64,000 nt of DNA from Ethanoligenens sp047722935 (GCA_047722935.1 JBDNZS010000001.1:62001-126000); one strand, 5' to 3'; shown: positions 31,892 through 40,473, counted from the stretch's first letter. Translations and numbers: made by a program. The notes: generated from the sequence alone by a model not told the origin.

Positions 31892-32071
31892 ATGGCAGAA
31901 CTGAAAATCACGCTGCTCAAAAGCCTGAGCGGCAGAAAAGCATCCCACATCGCCACTGCGCGCGCGCTGGGTCTGCGCAAGATCCGTGATGTGGTCACGC
32001 AACCGGATAACCCGCAGACGCGGGGCAAAATCAATCAAATCAGCTATCTCGTTGAGGTAGCAGAAGCATAA
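31892..32071 (+). CDS. rpmD: 50S ribosomal protein L30
   Basis: 59 residues, short gene: MAELKITLLKSLSGRKASHI, TARALGLRKIRDVVTQPDN and GKINQISYLVEV, the whole L30 fold. AAGGAGGAG precedes the ATG. Sits between rpsE and rplO as in other Firmicutes. Confidence 0.96.
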   Translation: MAELKITLLKSLSGRKASHIATARALGLRKIRDVVTQPDNPQTRGKINQISYLVEVAEA

Positions 32072-32088
32072 AAGGAGGTGCGAAGCCC

Positions 32089-32529
32089 ATGAAGTTATAT
32101 GAACTCTCGCCCGCCGAAGGCGCGTCTAAAGACGCGTTCCGCAAGGGCCGCGGCATCGGGTCCGGCAACGGCAAGACGTCCGGCAAAGGTCATAAGGGCC
32201 AGAAGGCCAGAAGCGGCGGTGGTGTGCGCCCCGGTTTTGAAGGCGGCCAGATGCCTCTTATCCGTCGCATTCCGAAACGCGGCTTTACCAATATCTTCGC
32301 CAAGCCGTTCGCACATGTCAATGTGCAGGCACTCAATGTGTTTGAGGATGGCGCAGTGGTAGATGCGGCTGCGTTGAAAGAAGCCGGTCTGGTCAAAAAA
32401 GCGCCGTATGGCGTAAAGGTGCTGGCTCAAGGTGAGCTGACCAAAAAACTGACTATAAAAGCCTCTGCTTTCTCCGAAGCTGCTAAAAAGAAGATCGAGG
32501 CAGCCGGCGGAACAACTGAGGTGATCTAA
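32089..32529 (+). CDS. rplO: 50S ribosomal protein L15
   Basis: 146 residues. The N-terminal basic Gly-rich extension GKGRGIGSGNGKTSGKGHKG-type and RSGGGVRPGFEGGQMPLIRRIPKRGFTN are the hallmarks. AAAGGAGG lies upstream; secY starts one base after the stop. Confidence 0.97.
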   Translation: MKLYELSPAEGASKDAFRKGRGIGSGNGKTSGKGHKGQKARSGGGVRPGFEGGQMPLIRRIPKRGFTNIFAKPFAHVNVQALNVFEDGAVVDAAALKEAGLVKKAPYGVKVLAQGELTKKLTIKASAFSEAAKKKIEAAGGTTEVI

Positions 32530-32530
32530 G

Positions 32531-33811
32531 ATGTTTGATACATTCCGTAATGCATGGAGATCGCCCGAACTGCGAAAAAAGCTGCTCTATACGCTGCTTG
32601 TCATTGTCATTTTCCGCATCGGCGCAGCTATCACGGTTCCTTATTTGAACCTGACCGCGTTGCATAACGAAATTACCAGCGGCGGCAATAGCCTTATGGG
32701 ATATATCGACATTCTGACCGGGGGCGCGCTTTCCCGCGCCACCATCTTTTCCATGTCCGTTACCCCATATATCAATGCCACCATTATTATTCAGCTTCTA
32801 ACAGTCGCCATTCCGGCTTTAGAACGCCTGAGCAAAGAAGGTGAAGTGGGGCGGAAAAAGCTCAATTCCATCACCCGTGTTTTCACGATGTTCCTTGGCT
32901 TAGGGCAAGGGCTTGGCATGTACTTTTATTTGCTTAATTCCCATATCACACAATACAGCACGGGATTCTCCGCTGTTTTTGCGGCCATCGTCATTGTGGC
33001 GGTGTTCACAGCAGGCAGTTGCCTGATGATGTGGTTGGGTGAGCAGATCAATGACAAGGGCATTGGCAATGGTATTTCTATTTTGCTGTTTGCCGGCATC
33101 GTCAGCCGTGGACCGTCTATTGGCAGCGCAATATCTAAATACTGGAGTATTGGCGGAAAGTACCATGTGCTGATTCCTGTGTTGATTGTGCTGGGTTTGT
33201 TCGTGATCGTGGCAATTGTTTTCATGAACGACGCGGAACGCCGCATCCCGGTGCAATATGCCAAACGCGTGGTGGGCCGCAAAATGTATGGCGGGCAAAG
33301 CTCTTACATTCCAATTAAAGTGACGATGTCGGGTGTTATGCCGATCATCTTTGCGTCATCTATTGTGAGCATCCCGTCTATCATCGGCGGTTTTTTGCCT
33401 AAGGCCTCCACTATCTATAAAGTATTTACTTGGTTTGGCTACACATCCTGGCTTTACGCTGTTGTTTACTTTGTACTCATCATCCTGTTTAACTTCTTCT
33501 ATGTAGCTCTCCAATACAATCCATTTGAAATTTCCAACAATCTGCGCAAAAATAATGGCGGCATCCCGGGTATTCGTCCGGGCAAGCCGACCGCCGATTT
33601 TATCCAGCGCGTGATCTCGCGTGTGACGCTCATTGGCGCGGTGTTTCTGGGTGTGGTTGCAGTTCTGCCTATCGCGCTCTCGGCGGGTGCAGGCTTGAAT
33701 ATCGCACTCGGCGGCACCAGCCTGCTGATTCTTGTAGGTGTGGCGTTGGATACCCAGCGGCAGCTTGAATCGCAAATGATGATGCGGCATTACAAGGGAT
33801 TCCTTGAGTAA
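32531..33811 (+). CDS. secY: Preprotein translocase subunit SecY
   Basis: 426 residues, ten predicted membrane helices forming the SecYEG channel. FDTFRNAWRSPELRKKLLYTLLVIVIFRIG start, the plug region near 60-70 (GGNSLMGYIDILTGGALS), GIGNGIS near 178 and the cytoplasmic loop GIRPGKPTADFIQRVISRVT needed for SecA and ribosome contact. It starts one base after rplO and probably shares its translation. Confidence 0.97.
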   Translation: MFDTFRNAWRSPELRKKLLYTLLVIVIFRIGAAITVPYLNLTALHNEITSGGNSLMGYIDILTGGALSRATIFSMSVTPYINATIIIQLLTVAIPALERLSKEGEVGRKKLNSITRVFTMFLGLGQGLGMYFYLLNSHITQYSTGFSAVFAAIVIVAVFTAGSCLMMWLGEQINDKGIGNGISILLFAGIVSRGPSIGSAISKYWSIGGKYHVLIPVLIVLGLFVIVAIVFMNDAERRIPVQYAKRVVGRKMYGGQSSYIPIKVTMSGVMPIIFASSIVSIPSIIGGFLPKASTIYKVFTWFGYTSWLYAVVYFVLIILFNFFYVALQYNPFEISNNLRKNNGGIPGIRPGKPTADFIQRVISRVTLIGAVFLGVVAVLPIALSAGAGLNIALGGTSLLILVGVALDTQRQLESQMMMRHYKGFLE

Positions 33812-33868
33812 TCATTGGTTGACTGGCAGCTTGACTGTCGGCCGGCCGGATGCAGACGGGAGGCAACT

Positions 33869-34507
33869 ATGAACCTGATCCTTTTAGGAGCACCGGGCGC
33901 CGGCAAGGGTACACAGGCGGAAAAAATCTGCGAACATTTTCACATTCCTACTATTTCGACTGGCAACATGCTGCGCGAGGCGGTTAAAAACGGCACCAAA
34001 CTGGGGCTGGAAGCCAAAACCTATATGGATGCGGGGAACCTGGTACCCGATGCAATCCTGGTGGGCATGATCAAGGAAAAACTAAAAGAGCCCGCATATC
34101 AGAATGGCTTCATTCTGGACGGTTTTCCCCGCACCGTCCCGCAGGCTGAAGCGCTTGACAAAATGGGTGTGCAGATCGATACGGTATTGGAAGTTCACGT
34201 ACCGGACGAACGCATTATTGCCCGTATGTCAGGACGCCGGGTTTGCGAGAAGTGCGGAACCTCATACCATGTCCAGTACCGCGCCCCCAAACAGGAAGGC
34301 GTGTGCGATTTGGACGGCGGCAAGCTGGTACAGCGTGCAGACGATGCACCGGAAACTGTAAAAGCACGTCTGGAGGTTTACCACACGCAGACCGAGCCGC
34401 TTAAAGATTATTACGCGCGGCAGAGCAAACTTGCTGTCGTCGAGGGCCAGGAACAGATTGTCGATACGACAACGTTGACCTTGCAAACGTTAGAAGGTCG
34501 GTTATGA
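33869..34507 (+). CDS. adk: Adenylate kinase (zinc-binding)
   Basis: 212 residues, AMP + ATP to 2 ADP. P-loop GAPGAGKGTQ (7-16), the AMP-site TGNMLREAV, the DGFPRTVPQAE block and a long LID. The LID holds CEKCGTSYH and, further on, CDLDGG, so a structural zinc is likely bound by three Cys and one Asp. The start ATG 33869 has GGGAGG upstream. The stop overlaps map by 4 nt. Confidence 0.97.
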   Translation: MNLILLGAPGAGKGTQAEKICEHFHIPTISTGNMLREAVKNGTKLGLEAKTYMDAGNLVPDAILVGMIKEKLKEPAYQNGFILDGFPRTVPQAEALDKMGVQIDTVLEVHVPDERIIARMSGRRVCEKCGTSYHVQYRAPKQEGVCDLDGGKLVQRADDAPETVKARLEVYHTQTEPLKDYYARQSKLAVVEGQEQIVDTTTLTLQTLEGRL

Positions 34508-35253
34508 TTATTTTAAAGAATGCGCATCAGCTTAAAAAAATGCGGGAAGCCGGCCGCATTTCCCAGTTGGCGTTGCTGGAGGGCGGCAAACATGTTGCAC
34601 CCGGCATCACCACTGAAGAGCTGGATCACATTATGCATGAATTCATTGTCAAGGCGGGCGCAAAGCCGTCGTTTCTTGGATATGGCGGGTTTCCTGCCAC
34701 TGCATGTATCTCGGTGAATAACGAGGTTATCCACGGTATTCCGGACAGAAAACACAAAATCCAGAACGGCGACATCGTCAGCATTGACGTAGGAGCTATT
34801 TATGATGGCTTTAACGGCGATAACGCTTGGACATTTGCGGCTGGCACAGTGAGTGCCCAAGCGCAGGCACTGATGGATGCTACGCGAGACGGCCTGTTCG
34901 AAGGAATCAAAGCCGCACGGCCGGGCAACCGCGTCGGGGATATCGGCCATGCGGTGCAGACCTATGTAGAGGCGCTCGGGTACTCTGTGGTTCGTCCTTT
35001 TGTAGGGCACGGTGTCGGAGAAGACATGCATGAGGAACCGGATGTGCCGAACTATGGGCGCGTGGGACATGGCGCAAGGCTTGTTCCAGGCATGGTAATC
35101 GCGATCGAGCCCATGATCAATCAGGGCGCAAAGGAAGTCCAGACAATGCCCAACGGCTGGACGGTCACTACAATGGACGGTAGTCTGTCGGCGCATTTTG
35201 AACACACCGTCGCCATCACGGAAGACGGCCCCGTGATTCTCACGGCTCCGTGA
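34504..35253 (+). CDS. map: Methionine aminopeptidase, type I
   Basis: 249 residues. Removes N-terminal Met. Metal ligands are visible: SIDVGAIYDGFNGDNAWTF (two Asp), GHGVGEDMHEEP (His), IAIEPM (Glu) and HFEHTVAITEDGP (Glu). Residue 77-region NNEVIHGIP supplies the catalytic His. ATGA overlap with adk gives coupling. Lacks the N-terminal zinc-finger extension. Confidence 0.97.
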   Translation: MIILKNAHQLKKMREAGRISQLALLEGGKHVAPGITTEELDHIMHEFIVKAGAKPSFLGYGGFPATACISVNNEVIHGIPDRKHKIQNGDIVSIDVGAIYDGFNGDNAWTFAAGTVSAQAQALMDATRDGLFEGIKAARPGNRVGDIGHAVQTYVEALGYSVVRPFVGHGVGEDMHEEPDVPNYGRVGHGARLVPGMVIAIEPMINQGAKEVQTMPNGWTVTTMDGSLSAHFEHTVAITEDGPVILTAP

Positions 35254-35266
35254 TGTGGGAGGCCCC

Positions 35267-35542
35267 ATGGAAATAGAGACCGGAACCGTCGTGCTGGCGC
35301 TTGCCGGGCACGACAAAGGCGGCTACTTCGCCGTGATTGATTTTGCAGACGACAGCCATGCGCTCATAGCGGACGGCAAACGCCGAAAAGTTGAAAAACT
35401 CAAACGCAAAAAATGCAAGCATTTACAGGCGGTCGGCCGGTTGACCCTGCCGGATATAAGCAAAGCGACCAACCGTCAGATCAGGAAAGCGCTCGGTGCA
35501 TTCGGCGCCGATGCGGCTGCGGTTTCCGGGGGAGGAATTTAG
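35267..35542 (+). CDS. KOW-domain RNA-binding protein (L14e-like)
   Basis: 91 residues. IETGTVVLALAGHDKGGYFAVIDF is a KOW fold like L14e/L6e/L27e of archaea, followed by a basic Lys-rich stretch RRKVEKLKRKKCKHLQ. This small protein often sits between map and infA in Clostridia; the role is unproven but probably ribosome- or RNA-linked. The start ATG 35267 follows GGGAGG. infA starts one base after its stop. Confidence 0.85.
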   Translation: MEIETGTVVLALAGHDKGGYFAVIDFADDSHALIADGKRRKVEKLKRKKCKHLQAVGRLTLPDISKATNRQIRKALGAFGADAAAVSGGGI

Positions 35543-35543
35543 C

Positions 35544-35762
35544 TTGTCCAAAGACGACATGATCGAGCTTGAAGGTGTTGTGAGGGAAGCGTTGCCTAAT
35601 GCAATGTTTCAGGTGGAACTTCCCAATAATCACATGATTCTTGCACACATCTCCGGCAAGCTGCGCATGAATTATATCCGCATTTTGCCGGGAGACAAAG
35701 TCACCGTGGAAATGTCCCCGTACGACTTGACCCGCGGGCGCATCACCTGGCGCTCGAAATAA
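35544..35762 (+). CDS. infA: Translation initiation factor IF-1
   Basis: 72 residues. SKDDMIELEGVVREALPNAMFQVEL and ILAHISGKLRMNYIRILPGDKVTVEMSPYDLTRGRITWR, the full OB-fold IF-1. I assign TTG 35544 as start: GGAGG is 8 nt upstream and the N-terminus then matches the family; the in-frame ATG at 35559 would cut conserved residues. Confidence 0.96.
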   Translation: MSKDDMIELEGVVREALPNAMFQVELPNNHMILAHISGKLRMNYIRILPGDKVTVEMSPYDLTRGRITWRSK

Positions 35763-35818
35763 CCGTGCAACGCGGCAGCTCTGGAGCGGCCGCGTCCATC
35801 CGAAAGGGAGGAATCGTA

Positions 35819-35932
35819 ATGAAAGTAAGGCCTTCTGTAAAACCCATGTGCGAAAAATGCAAGGTCATCAAACGCAAAGGGCGCATCATGGTCATTTGCG
35901 AAAATCCCAAGCACAAACAGCGGCAAGGTTAA
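35819..35932 (+). CDS. rpmJ: 50S ribosomal protein L36, zinc type
   Basis: 37 residues: MKVRPSVKPMCEKCKVIKRK and VICENPKHKQRQG. CEKC plus Cys and His form the zinc site. GGGAGGA lies 6 nt before the ATG. Confidence 0.97.
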   Translation: MKVRPSVKPMCEKCKVIKRKGRIMVICENPKHKQRQG

Positions 35933-35962
35933 ACTGCCGTAAAATAATGGAGGTGTAACCAT

Positions 35963-36331
35963 ATGGCTCGTATAGCCGGCGTGAATCTGCCCAATGAAAA
36001 ACGGGTGGAGATCGGTTTGACGTATATTTTCGGCATTGGCCGCAAGTCTGCGGATGATATTCTCAAGGCTACCGGTATAAATCCTGATATCCGTGTCAAG
36101 GATTTGACCGAAGAACAGGTCTCTGCGCTGCGTGATGTCATCGATAAACAATTCACCATTGAAGGTGACCTGCGCCGCCGTGTCGCGCTGAACATCAAGC
36201 GCCTGGTTGAGGTCGGCTGTTACCGGGGCGTGCGTCATCGCAAGGGCCTGCCGGTTCGCGGACAGCGCACTAAAACAAACGCACGTACGCGCAAAGGTCC
36301 GAAGAAGACCATTGCGAACAAGAAGAAGTAA
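35963..36331 (+). CDS. rpsM: 30S ribosomal protein S13
   Basis: 122 residues: ARIAGVNLPNEKRVEIGLTYIFGIGRKSADDIL and the basic RGVRHRKGLPVRGQRTKTNART tail that reaches P-site tRNA. First gene of the alpha group. GGAGG precedes the start. Confidence 0.98.
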   Translation: MARIAGVNLPNEKRVEIGLTYIFGIGRKSADDILKATGINPDIRVKDLTEEQVSALRDVIDKQFTIEGDLRRRVALNIKRLVEVGCYRGVRHRKGLPVRGQRTKTNARTRKGPKKTIANKKK

Positions 36332-36348
36332 TTAAGGAGGGAAATTGA

Positions 36349-36762
36349 ATGGCCAACAAGGCTGTTGCCAATAAAAAGGGCGCCACCGCCACGCGGAAAC
36401 GCCGTGAGCGTAAGAACATTGACCGCGGAGCCGCACATATCCAGTCGACGTTCAACAACACCATCGTCACCATCACGGACACACAGGGCAACTCAATCTC
36501 TTGGGCAAGCGCGGGTGGTTTGGGTTTCCGCGGTTCACGCAAAAGTTCTCCGTTTGCCGCGCAGATGGCTGCCGAAACCGCCGCAAAAGTGGCAATGGAA
36601 CATGGCATGAAGACCATTGAAGTCTTCGTCAAAGGCCCGGGTTCCGGCCGTGAAGCGGCCATTCGTGCCTTGCAGGCTGCCGGACTGGAAGTCAACATGA
36701 TTAAAGATGTGACTCCCATCCCGCACAATGGCTGCCGCCCGCCGAAAAGACGTCGCGTTTGA
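36349..36762 (+). CDS. rpsK: 30S ribosomal protein S11
   Basis: 137 residues. AHIQSTFNNTIVTITDTQGNSISWASAGGLGFRGSRKS and DVTPIPHNGCRPPKRRRV. The N-terminus has about eight extra residues of basic sequence. AAGGAGGG precedes the ATG. Confidence 0.98.
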   Translation: MANKAVANKKGATATRKRRERKNIDRGAAHIQSTFNNTIVTITDTQGNSISWASAGGLGFRGSRKSSPFAAQMAAETAAKVAMEHGMKTIEVFVKGPGSGREAAIRALQAAGLEVNMIKDVTPIPHNGCRPPKRRRV

Positions 36763-36789
36763 TTCAGAAACAGGAGGTGTGTTGAAACA

Positions 36790-37416
36790 ATGGCAAGATA
36801 TACGGATTCCGTTTGCAAACTTTGCCGCCGGGAGGGTCAGAAACTGTTCCTGAAGGGCGAGCGCTGCTATTTGGATAAATGCTCCGTGGGCCGCCGCAGC
36901 TATGCGCCGGGCCAGCACGGACAGGATCGGAAAAAAGTGTCCGAATATGGCATCCAGCTGCGTGCAAAGCAGAAAGCCCGCCGGTATTACGGTGTGTTGG
37001 AACGTCAGTTCCGCCACTATTTTGAAATTGCAGAGTCTAAGCCCGGCATCACCGGTGAAAACCTGCTGCGCCTTCTGGAACTGCGGCTGGACAATGTGGT
37101 GTACCGCCTTGGCTTTGCCAGTTCCCACGCACAGAGCCGTCAGCTTGTGCGCCACGGTCATTTTACCATCAATGGCAAAAAGGCGAACATCCCGTCCATG
37201 CGCGTGAAAGTCGGCGATGTGGTCACTGTGAAAGAGAGCAGCCGCTCCAACGAGTTCATTAAGAGCATCGTGGAAGCAAACGCCGCTCGTCCAGTGCCCA
37301 AGTGGCTGGAAGTTAATCGCGAGGCATTTTCGGGTACCGTGGCCGTATTGCCCAACCGCGAAGACATCGACCTGTCGGTTGAAGAGCATCTCATCGTCGA
37401 GCTGTATTCCAAGTAA
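36790..37416 (+). CDS. rpsD: 30S ribosomal protein S4
   Basis: 208 residues. N-terminal CKLCRREGQKLFLKGERCYLDKC keeps four Cys, a zinc-binding S4, followed by RLDNVVYRLGFASSHAQSRQLVRHGHFTINGKK (S4 domain). It nucleates 30S assembly and in E. coli represses the alpha genes. CAGGAGG lies upstream. Confidence 0.98.
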   Translation: MARYTDSVCKLCRREGQKLFLKGERCYLDKCSVGRRSYAPGQHGQDRKKVSEYGIQLRAKQKARRYYGVLERQFRHYFEIAESKPGITGENLLRLLELRLDNVVYRLGFASSHAQSRQLVRHGHFTINGKKANIPSMRVKVGDVVTVKESSRSNEFIKSIVEANAARPVPKWLEVNREAFSGTVAVLPNREDIDLSVEEHLIVELYSK

Positions 37417-37459
37417 GGCGATGCCCTCGCAGCTTCACCGCATCGCGGCGAAGCACAGC

Positions 37460-37497
37460 GAACCGCCTGCCGCGCGTTGGTGTGGCAGGTTCGGTTT
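37460..37497 (+). promoter_or_regulatory. Hairpin between rpsD and rpoA
   Basis: GAACCGCCTGCC (37460-37471) pairs with GGCAGG-TT-CGGTTT (37484-37497), 12 bp with a TT bulge. No T-run follows. It is a candidate processing or attenuation site within the 131-nt gap. Confidence 0.45.
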
Positions 37498-37547
37498 CAA
37501 GGATTCGATGCGGGCGCATATGCGCCTAACCGTCAGGAGGGTTGTTC

Positions 37548-38498
37548 ATGATTGAAATTGAGAAGCCGAGGATCGAAACGGCGGAGCTGACGGCAGACGG
37601 TTCTTATGGCCGTTTTGTCGTGGAGCCGCTGGAACGCGGTTATGGGACGACGTTGGGCAACAGCCTGCGCCGCGTGCTGCTTTCCTCGCTTCCGGGCGTG
37701 GCGGTGACACAAGTCAAGATCGATGGTGTGCAGCACGAGTTTTCGACTGTACCCGGCGTGAAAGAAGACGTCACCGAAATCATCCTCAACATTAAAGGCC
37801 TTACGGCCAAGCTGCATAGCGAAGGCCCAAAGGTTGTATATATTGACGCCGAAGGCGAGTGCAAAGTCACGGCAGGGGATATCAAGACCGACTCCGAAGT
37901 GGAAATCTTGGACCCCAACATGCACATTGCCACGTTAGCGGCGGGTGCCAAGCTGTATATGGAGATCACACTGGATAAAGGACGCGGCTATGTCGCGGCC
38001 GAGCGCAATAAGCAAACGCTCCAGCCTGCCATCGGGGTCATCCCGGTGGATTCCATCTATACGCCGGTGCTGAAAGTGAACTATGCGGTGGAAAACACGC
38101 GTGTCGGCCAGATTACGGATTACGACAAGCTCACGCTTGAAGTATGGACGGACGCGACCATTTCCGCGAGGGAATCGGTTTCCATCGGTGCGAAAATCCT
38201 TAACGAACATCTAGGCCTTTTTGTGGCACTCTGCGCAGAAACGCAGTCCGCTGAGATTATGGTCGAGAAGGACGATAAAAGCAAGGAAAAAGTGCTGGAG
38301 ATGACGATTGAGGAGCTGGACCTTTCGGTGCGCTCATTCAATTGCCTCAAGCGCGCGGGCATCAATACGGTGGAGGACCTCATCAACCGCACGGAAGACG
38401 ATATGATGAAGGTGCGCAACCTTGGCCGCAAATCGCTTGAGGAAGTCATCAGTAAGCTCAATTCGCTTGGGTTTTCTTTAAAAAGGGATGAGGAGTAA
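37548..38498 (+). CDS. rpoA: RNA polymerase alpha subunit
   Basis: 316 residues. N-terminal assembly domain (EPLERGYGTTLGNSLRRVLLSSLPG, VEILDPNMHIATL) and C-terminal domain (ELDLSVRSFNCLKRAGINTVEDLINRTEDDMMKVRNLGRKSLEEVISKL) that binds UP elements and activators. The start ATG 37548 follows CAGGAGGG. Confidence 0.98.
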   Translation: MIEIEKPRIETAELTADGSYGRFVVEPLERGYGTTLGNSLRRVLLSSLPGVAVTQVKIDGVQHEFSTVPGVKEDVTEIILNIKGLTAKLHSEGPKVVYIDAEGECKVTAGDIKTDSEVEILDPNMHIATLAAGAKLYMEITLDKGRGYVAAERNKQTLQPAIGVIPVDSIYTPVLKVNYAVENTRVGQITDYDKLTLEVWTDATISARESVSIGAKILNEHLGLFVALCAETQSAEIMVEKDDKSKEKVLEMTIEELDLSVRSFNCLKRAGINTVEDLINRTEDDMMKVRNLGRKSLEEVISKLNSLGFSLKRDEE

Positions 38499-38533
38499 CC
38501 AGTTCTCATCCCGCGCATAAAGGAGTGAGTGCA

Positions 38534-38875
38534 ATGCCCGGAACCAGAAAACTTGGCAGAGCGACCGACCACAGACTGGCAATGCTGCGTGCCATGGTGA
38601 CGTTCCTGCTGGAAACCGGCAAGATCGAAACCACCTTGGCCAGAGCAAAAGAAGTCCGTTCGCTCGCCGAAAAAATGATCACGCTTGGCAAGGAAACGGA
38701 TCTCCATTCCAAACGTCAGATCTATTCATTCGTCACTAAAGAAGCGGTATCTAAAAAAGTGATCGACGAACTTGGCCCGAAGTATAAAGAGGTCAACGGC
38801 GGTTACACCCGCATCTACAAGATTGGTCCCCGGCGCGGAGACGCGGCGGAAATGGCCATTATCGAATTGGTCTAA
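38534..38875 (+). CDS. rplQ: 50S ribosomal protein L17
   Basis: 113 residues: GTRKLGRATDHRLAMLRAMVTFLLE, IETTLARAKEVRSLAEKMI and GGYTRIYKIGPRRGDAAEMAIIEL. Start ATG 38534 follows AAGGAGTG. Last gene of the alpha group; the usual ecfA-ecfT genes do not follow. Confidence 0.97.
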   Translation: MPGTRKLGRATDHRLAMLRAMVTFLLETGKIETTLARAKEVRSLAEKMITLGKETDLHSKRQIYSFVTKEAVSKKVIDELGPKYKEVNGGYTRIYKIGPRRGDAAEMAIIELV

Positions 38876-38909
38876 CAGACACACTTGGTGTCTTTCACGA
38901 GGCAAATGG

Positions 38910-38942
38910 AACCGGTTACGGTTTTGTTTGTCTTATTTTTTT
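38910..38942 (+). terminator. Probable terminator of the ribosomal cluster
   Basis: AACCG-GTTA-CGGTT hairpin (38910-38923) followed by a T-rich stretch ending in seven T. A second, perfect 10-bp hairpin GCGTCAGCAA/TTGCTGACGC lies at 38963-38991 without T-run. Confidence 0.45.
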
Positions 38943-38994
38943 GCCTGAACGCTTTGCAATGTGCGTCAGCAACAGAGGAGTTTGCTGACGCCGC

Positions 38995-39023
38995 GCATAT
39001 TTGGCAGGCCGTGGTCTAAACTA
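38995..39023 (+). promoter_or_regulatory. Weak sigma-G-like promoter
   Basis: GCATA at 38995-38999, 17-nt spacer, TAAACTA at 39017-39023, partly matching the Bacillus forespore pattern (GHATR and CATnHTA). Two mismatches in the -10; low weight. Confidence 0.25.
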
Positions 39024-39061
39024 TGGATATACGATTGTTTCTGTTGTCAAAGGAGAAGACC

Positions 39062-39205
39062 ATGCCGGATAAATTTCAGCGTAAACAGGGCGGTGCCACC
39101 AAACAAAAAGGGCATACTGCGGCACCGGCGGGCGATCAGATTGGGGAAAACCCACAAGAAGGCCGTTGGGCTAAAGAGCAGGGCGAAAAGAAAAATCAGA
39201 AATAA
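39062..39205 (+). CDS. Very small charged Gln/Lys/Gly-rich protein
   Basis: 47 residues: MPDKFQRKQGGATKQKGHTA, then AAPAGDQIGENPQEGRWAKE and QGEKKNQK. No hydrophobic core, no Cys; predicted disordered. AAGGAGA lies 6 nt before the ATG and a perfect terminator follows, so it is a good gene candidate. Composition resembles minor acid-soluble spore proteins of Bacillus (SspN/SspO type), but there is no clear motif, so the name is not given. Confidence 0.55.
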   Translation: MPDKFQRKQGGATKQKGHTAAPAGDQIGENPQEGRWAKEQGEKKNQK

Positions 39206-39215
39206 ACGCATACAA

Positions 39216-39250
39216 ATACACCCGCCGGTTATCTTTACCGGCGGGTGTAT
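39216..39250 (+). terminator. Bidirectional terminator
   Basis: Perfect 13-bp stem ATACACCCGCCGG / CCGGCGGGTGTAT, 9-nt loop. It lies between convergent genes (39062-39205 plus strand, 39279-39752 minus strand). Confidence 0.8.
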
Positions 39251-39278
39251 TCTTGTGTCAAAGTTTAAAGCAGTGCTG

Positions 39279-39752
39279 TTAGTGTTTTTGCAGGCGTTTG
39301 GCGGTAAAAGCCGATGCGGTTACTTGAAAGACCGTGACGGCTTTCACCATGCGGGGGTCAAAAGAGTAGGATTCCTCAGCGTGGTACTGCCGCATAATGC
39401 AAGTGAGTGCGTGCAGTTTCTGGTCATCGGCGACTAGTTTGGCAAAGCCACGCCCTATAATACTTTCATACTCCATACTGTAGTTGCAGGCTTTTTCCGC
39501 TTCCAGCAGTCGGTGTGAGCAGTCCATCTCAAACCCAACCTGTGGATGTGCGGCCATGCGTTCCAGTTTTTCACCGGAATTGGAAGAATGAAAATAAAGG
39601 ACCAGCGTGCCGTCTATCCACTCAAAGCCAAAGTTCATAGGAACAATATAGGGTGCTTCTGTATCGTAGAAAGCCAGTCGGCAGACATCGCAGCGGCGTA
39701 TGATATCCAATTGTTCGTCCAGATCAGTTACTTCACGGTCGTTCCTTCTCAT
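39279..39752 (-). CDS. Pyridoxamine 5'-phosphate oxidase-family flavoprotein (Nim-like)
   Basis: 157 residues with the split-barrel FMN-binding fold. N-terminus RRNDREVTD and the RCDVCRLAFYDTEAPYIVPMNFGFEW and LYFHSSNSGEKLERMAAHPQVGFEMD blocks match the Nim/5-nitroimidazole reductase-like group. The C-terminus has TCIMRQYHAEESYSFDPRMVKAVTVFQVTA. These proteins reduce small molecules with FMN or bind flavin or heme. The ATG 39752 follows GTGGAG; a GTG 15 nt upstream is less likely. Substrate unknown; drug resistance is not implied. Confidence 0.8.
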   Translation of the reverse strand: MRRNDREVTDLDEQLDIIRRCDVCRLAFYDTEAPYIVPMNFGFEWIDGTLVLYFHSSNSGEKLERMAAHPQVGFEMDCSHRLLEAEKACNYSMEYESIIGRGFAKLVADDQKLHALTCIMRQYHAEESYSFDPRMVKAVTVFQVTASAFTAKRLQKH

Positions 39753-39786
39753 ATGTTTATGCTCCACTCGAAAAATAGTATATACT

Positions 39787-40473
39787 TTAAATGGTGTTTA
39801 GGATGCCTTCTACCACATGGTTGGATTGGATGGAGGCTTTCTTTTCAAACTCCGCATACGCCATGGGGGCAGCTTCGTCGGCCAGATCGGAAATGGTGCG
39901 CACGATTAGGAATGGCACTTCATTTAAAAAACAAACGTGTCCGATGGCGGCGCCTTCCATTTCACAGCAAACACCACCCAGTTCTTCACGGATGCGTGAT
40001 TTGGTTTCACCTGCTTCCACGAAGCAGTCACCGGATGCGATATGCCCGACGCGGAAATGCTCTACTTCCGGAGTGGCTTCACAGACCGATTGAGCGATCT
40101 CAATCAGCCGCTTGTCGCAAGTGAATTGCTCGTGGAACGGGTAATACTTTTGCAGCAAAGAGGCGGGGTTGAAGTCGTGATAAAAGACCTCGTCGCCGAT
40201 AACCACATCCAACGTGTGCAAGTCTTTGGCAATACCGCCCGCGATACCCATGTTGATGATGCAATCTACCTGAAATGCGTCAATCAAATGCTGCGCAGTC
40301 GCGGCGGCGTTGACCTTGCCGATGCCGCTGCATGCAAAAAAGACGCGGTTTTCGCTGAAAGTGCCTTCCCATATTTTGTAGAAATGCGGGGTAGCAAGTG
40401 GTTTTGCCCCGCACTTTTGGATGATGCTTTCGATTTCGACCGGCATGGCCGATAACACACCAATTTTTGCCAC
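39787..40473 (-). CDS. mtnN: 5'-methylthioadenosine/S-adenosylhomocysteine nucleosidase
   Basis: 228 residues, nucleoside phosphorylase superfamily. Cleaves MTA and SAH to adenine plus thioribose or ribosylhomocysteine, recycling SAM by-products and making the AI-2 precursor step. GVLSAMPVEIESI (catalytic Glu near 12), SGIGKVNAAATAQHLIDAF, NMGIAGGI, CEMEGAAIGHVC (Glu for the ribose site) and TISDLAD (catalytic Asp near 200) are all present. It has its own promoter. The 34-nt gap to the next gene downstream suggests read-through into the Nim-like gene. Confidence 0.93.
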   Translation of the reverse strand: MAKIGVLSAMPVEIESIIQKCGAKPLATPHFYKIWEGTFSENRVFFACSGIGKVNAAATAQHLIDAFQVDCIINMGIAGGIAKDLHTLDVVIGDEVFYHDFNPASLLQKYYPFHEQFTCDKRLIEIAQSVCEATPEVEHFRVGHIASGDCFVEAGETKSRIREELGGVCCEMEGAAIGHVCFLNEVPFLIVRTISDLADEAAPMAYAEFEKKASIQSNHVVEGILNTI

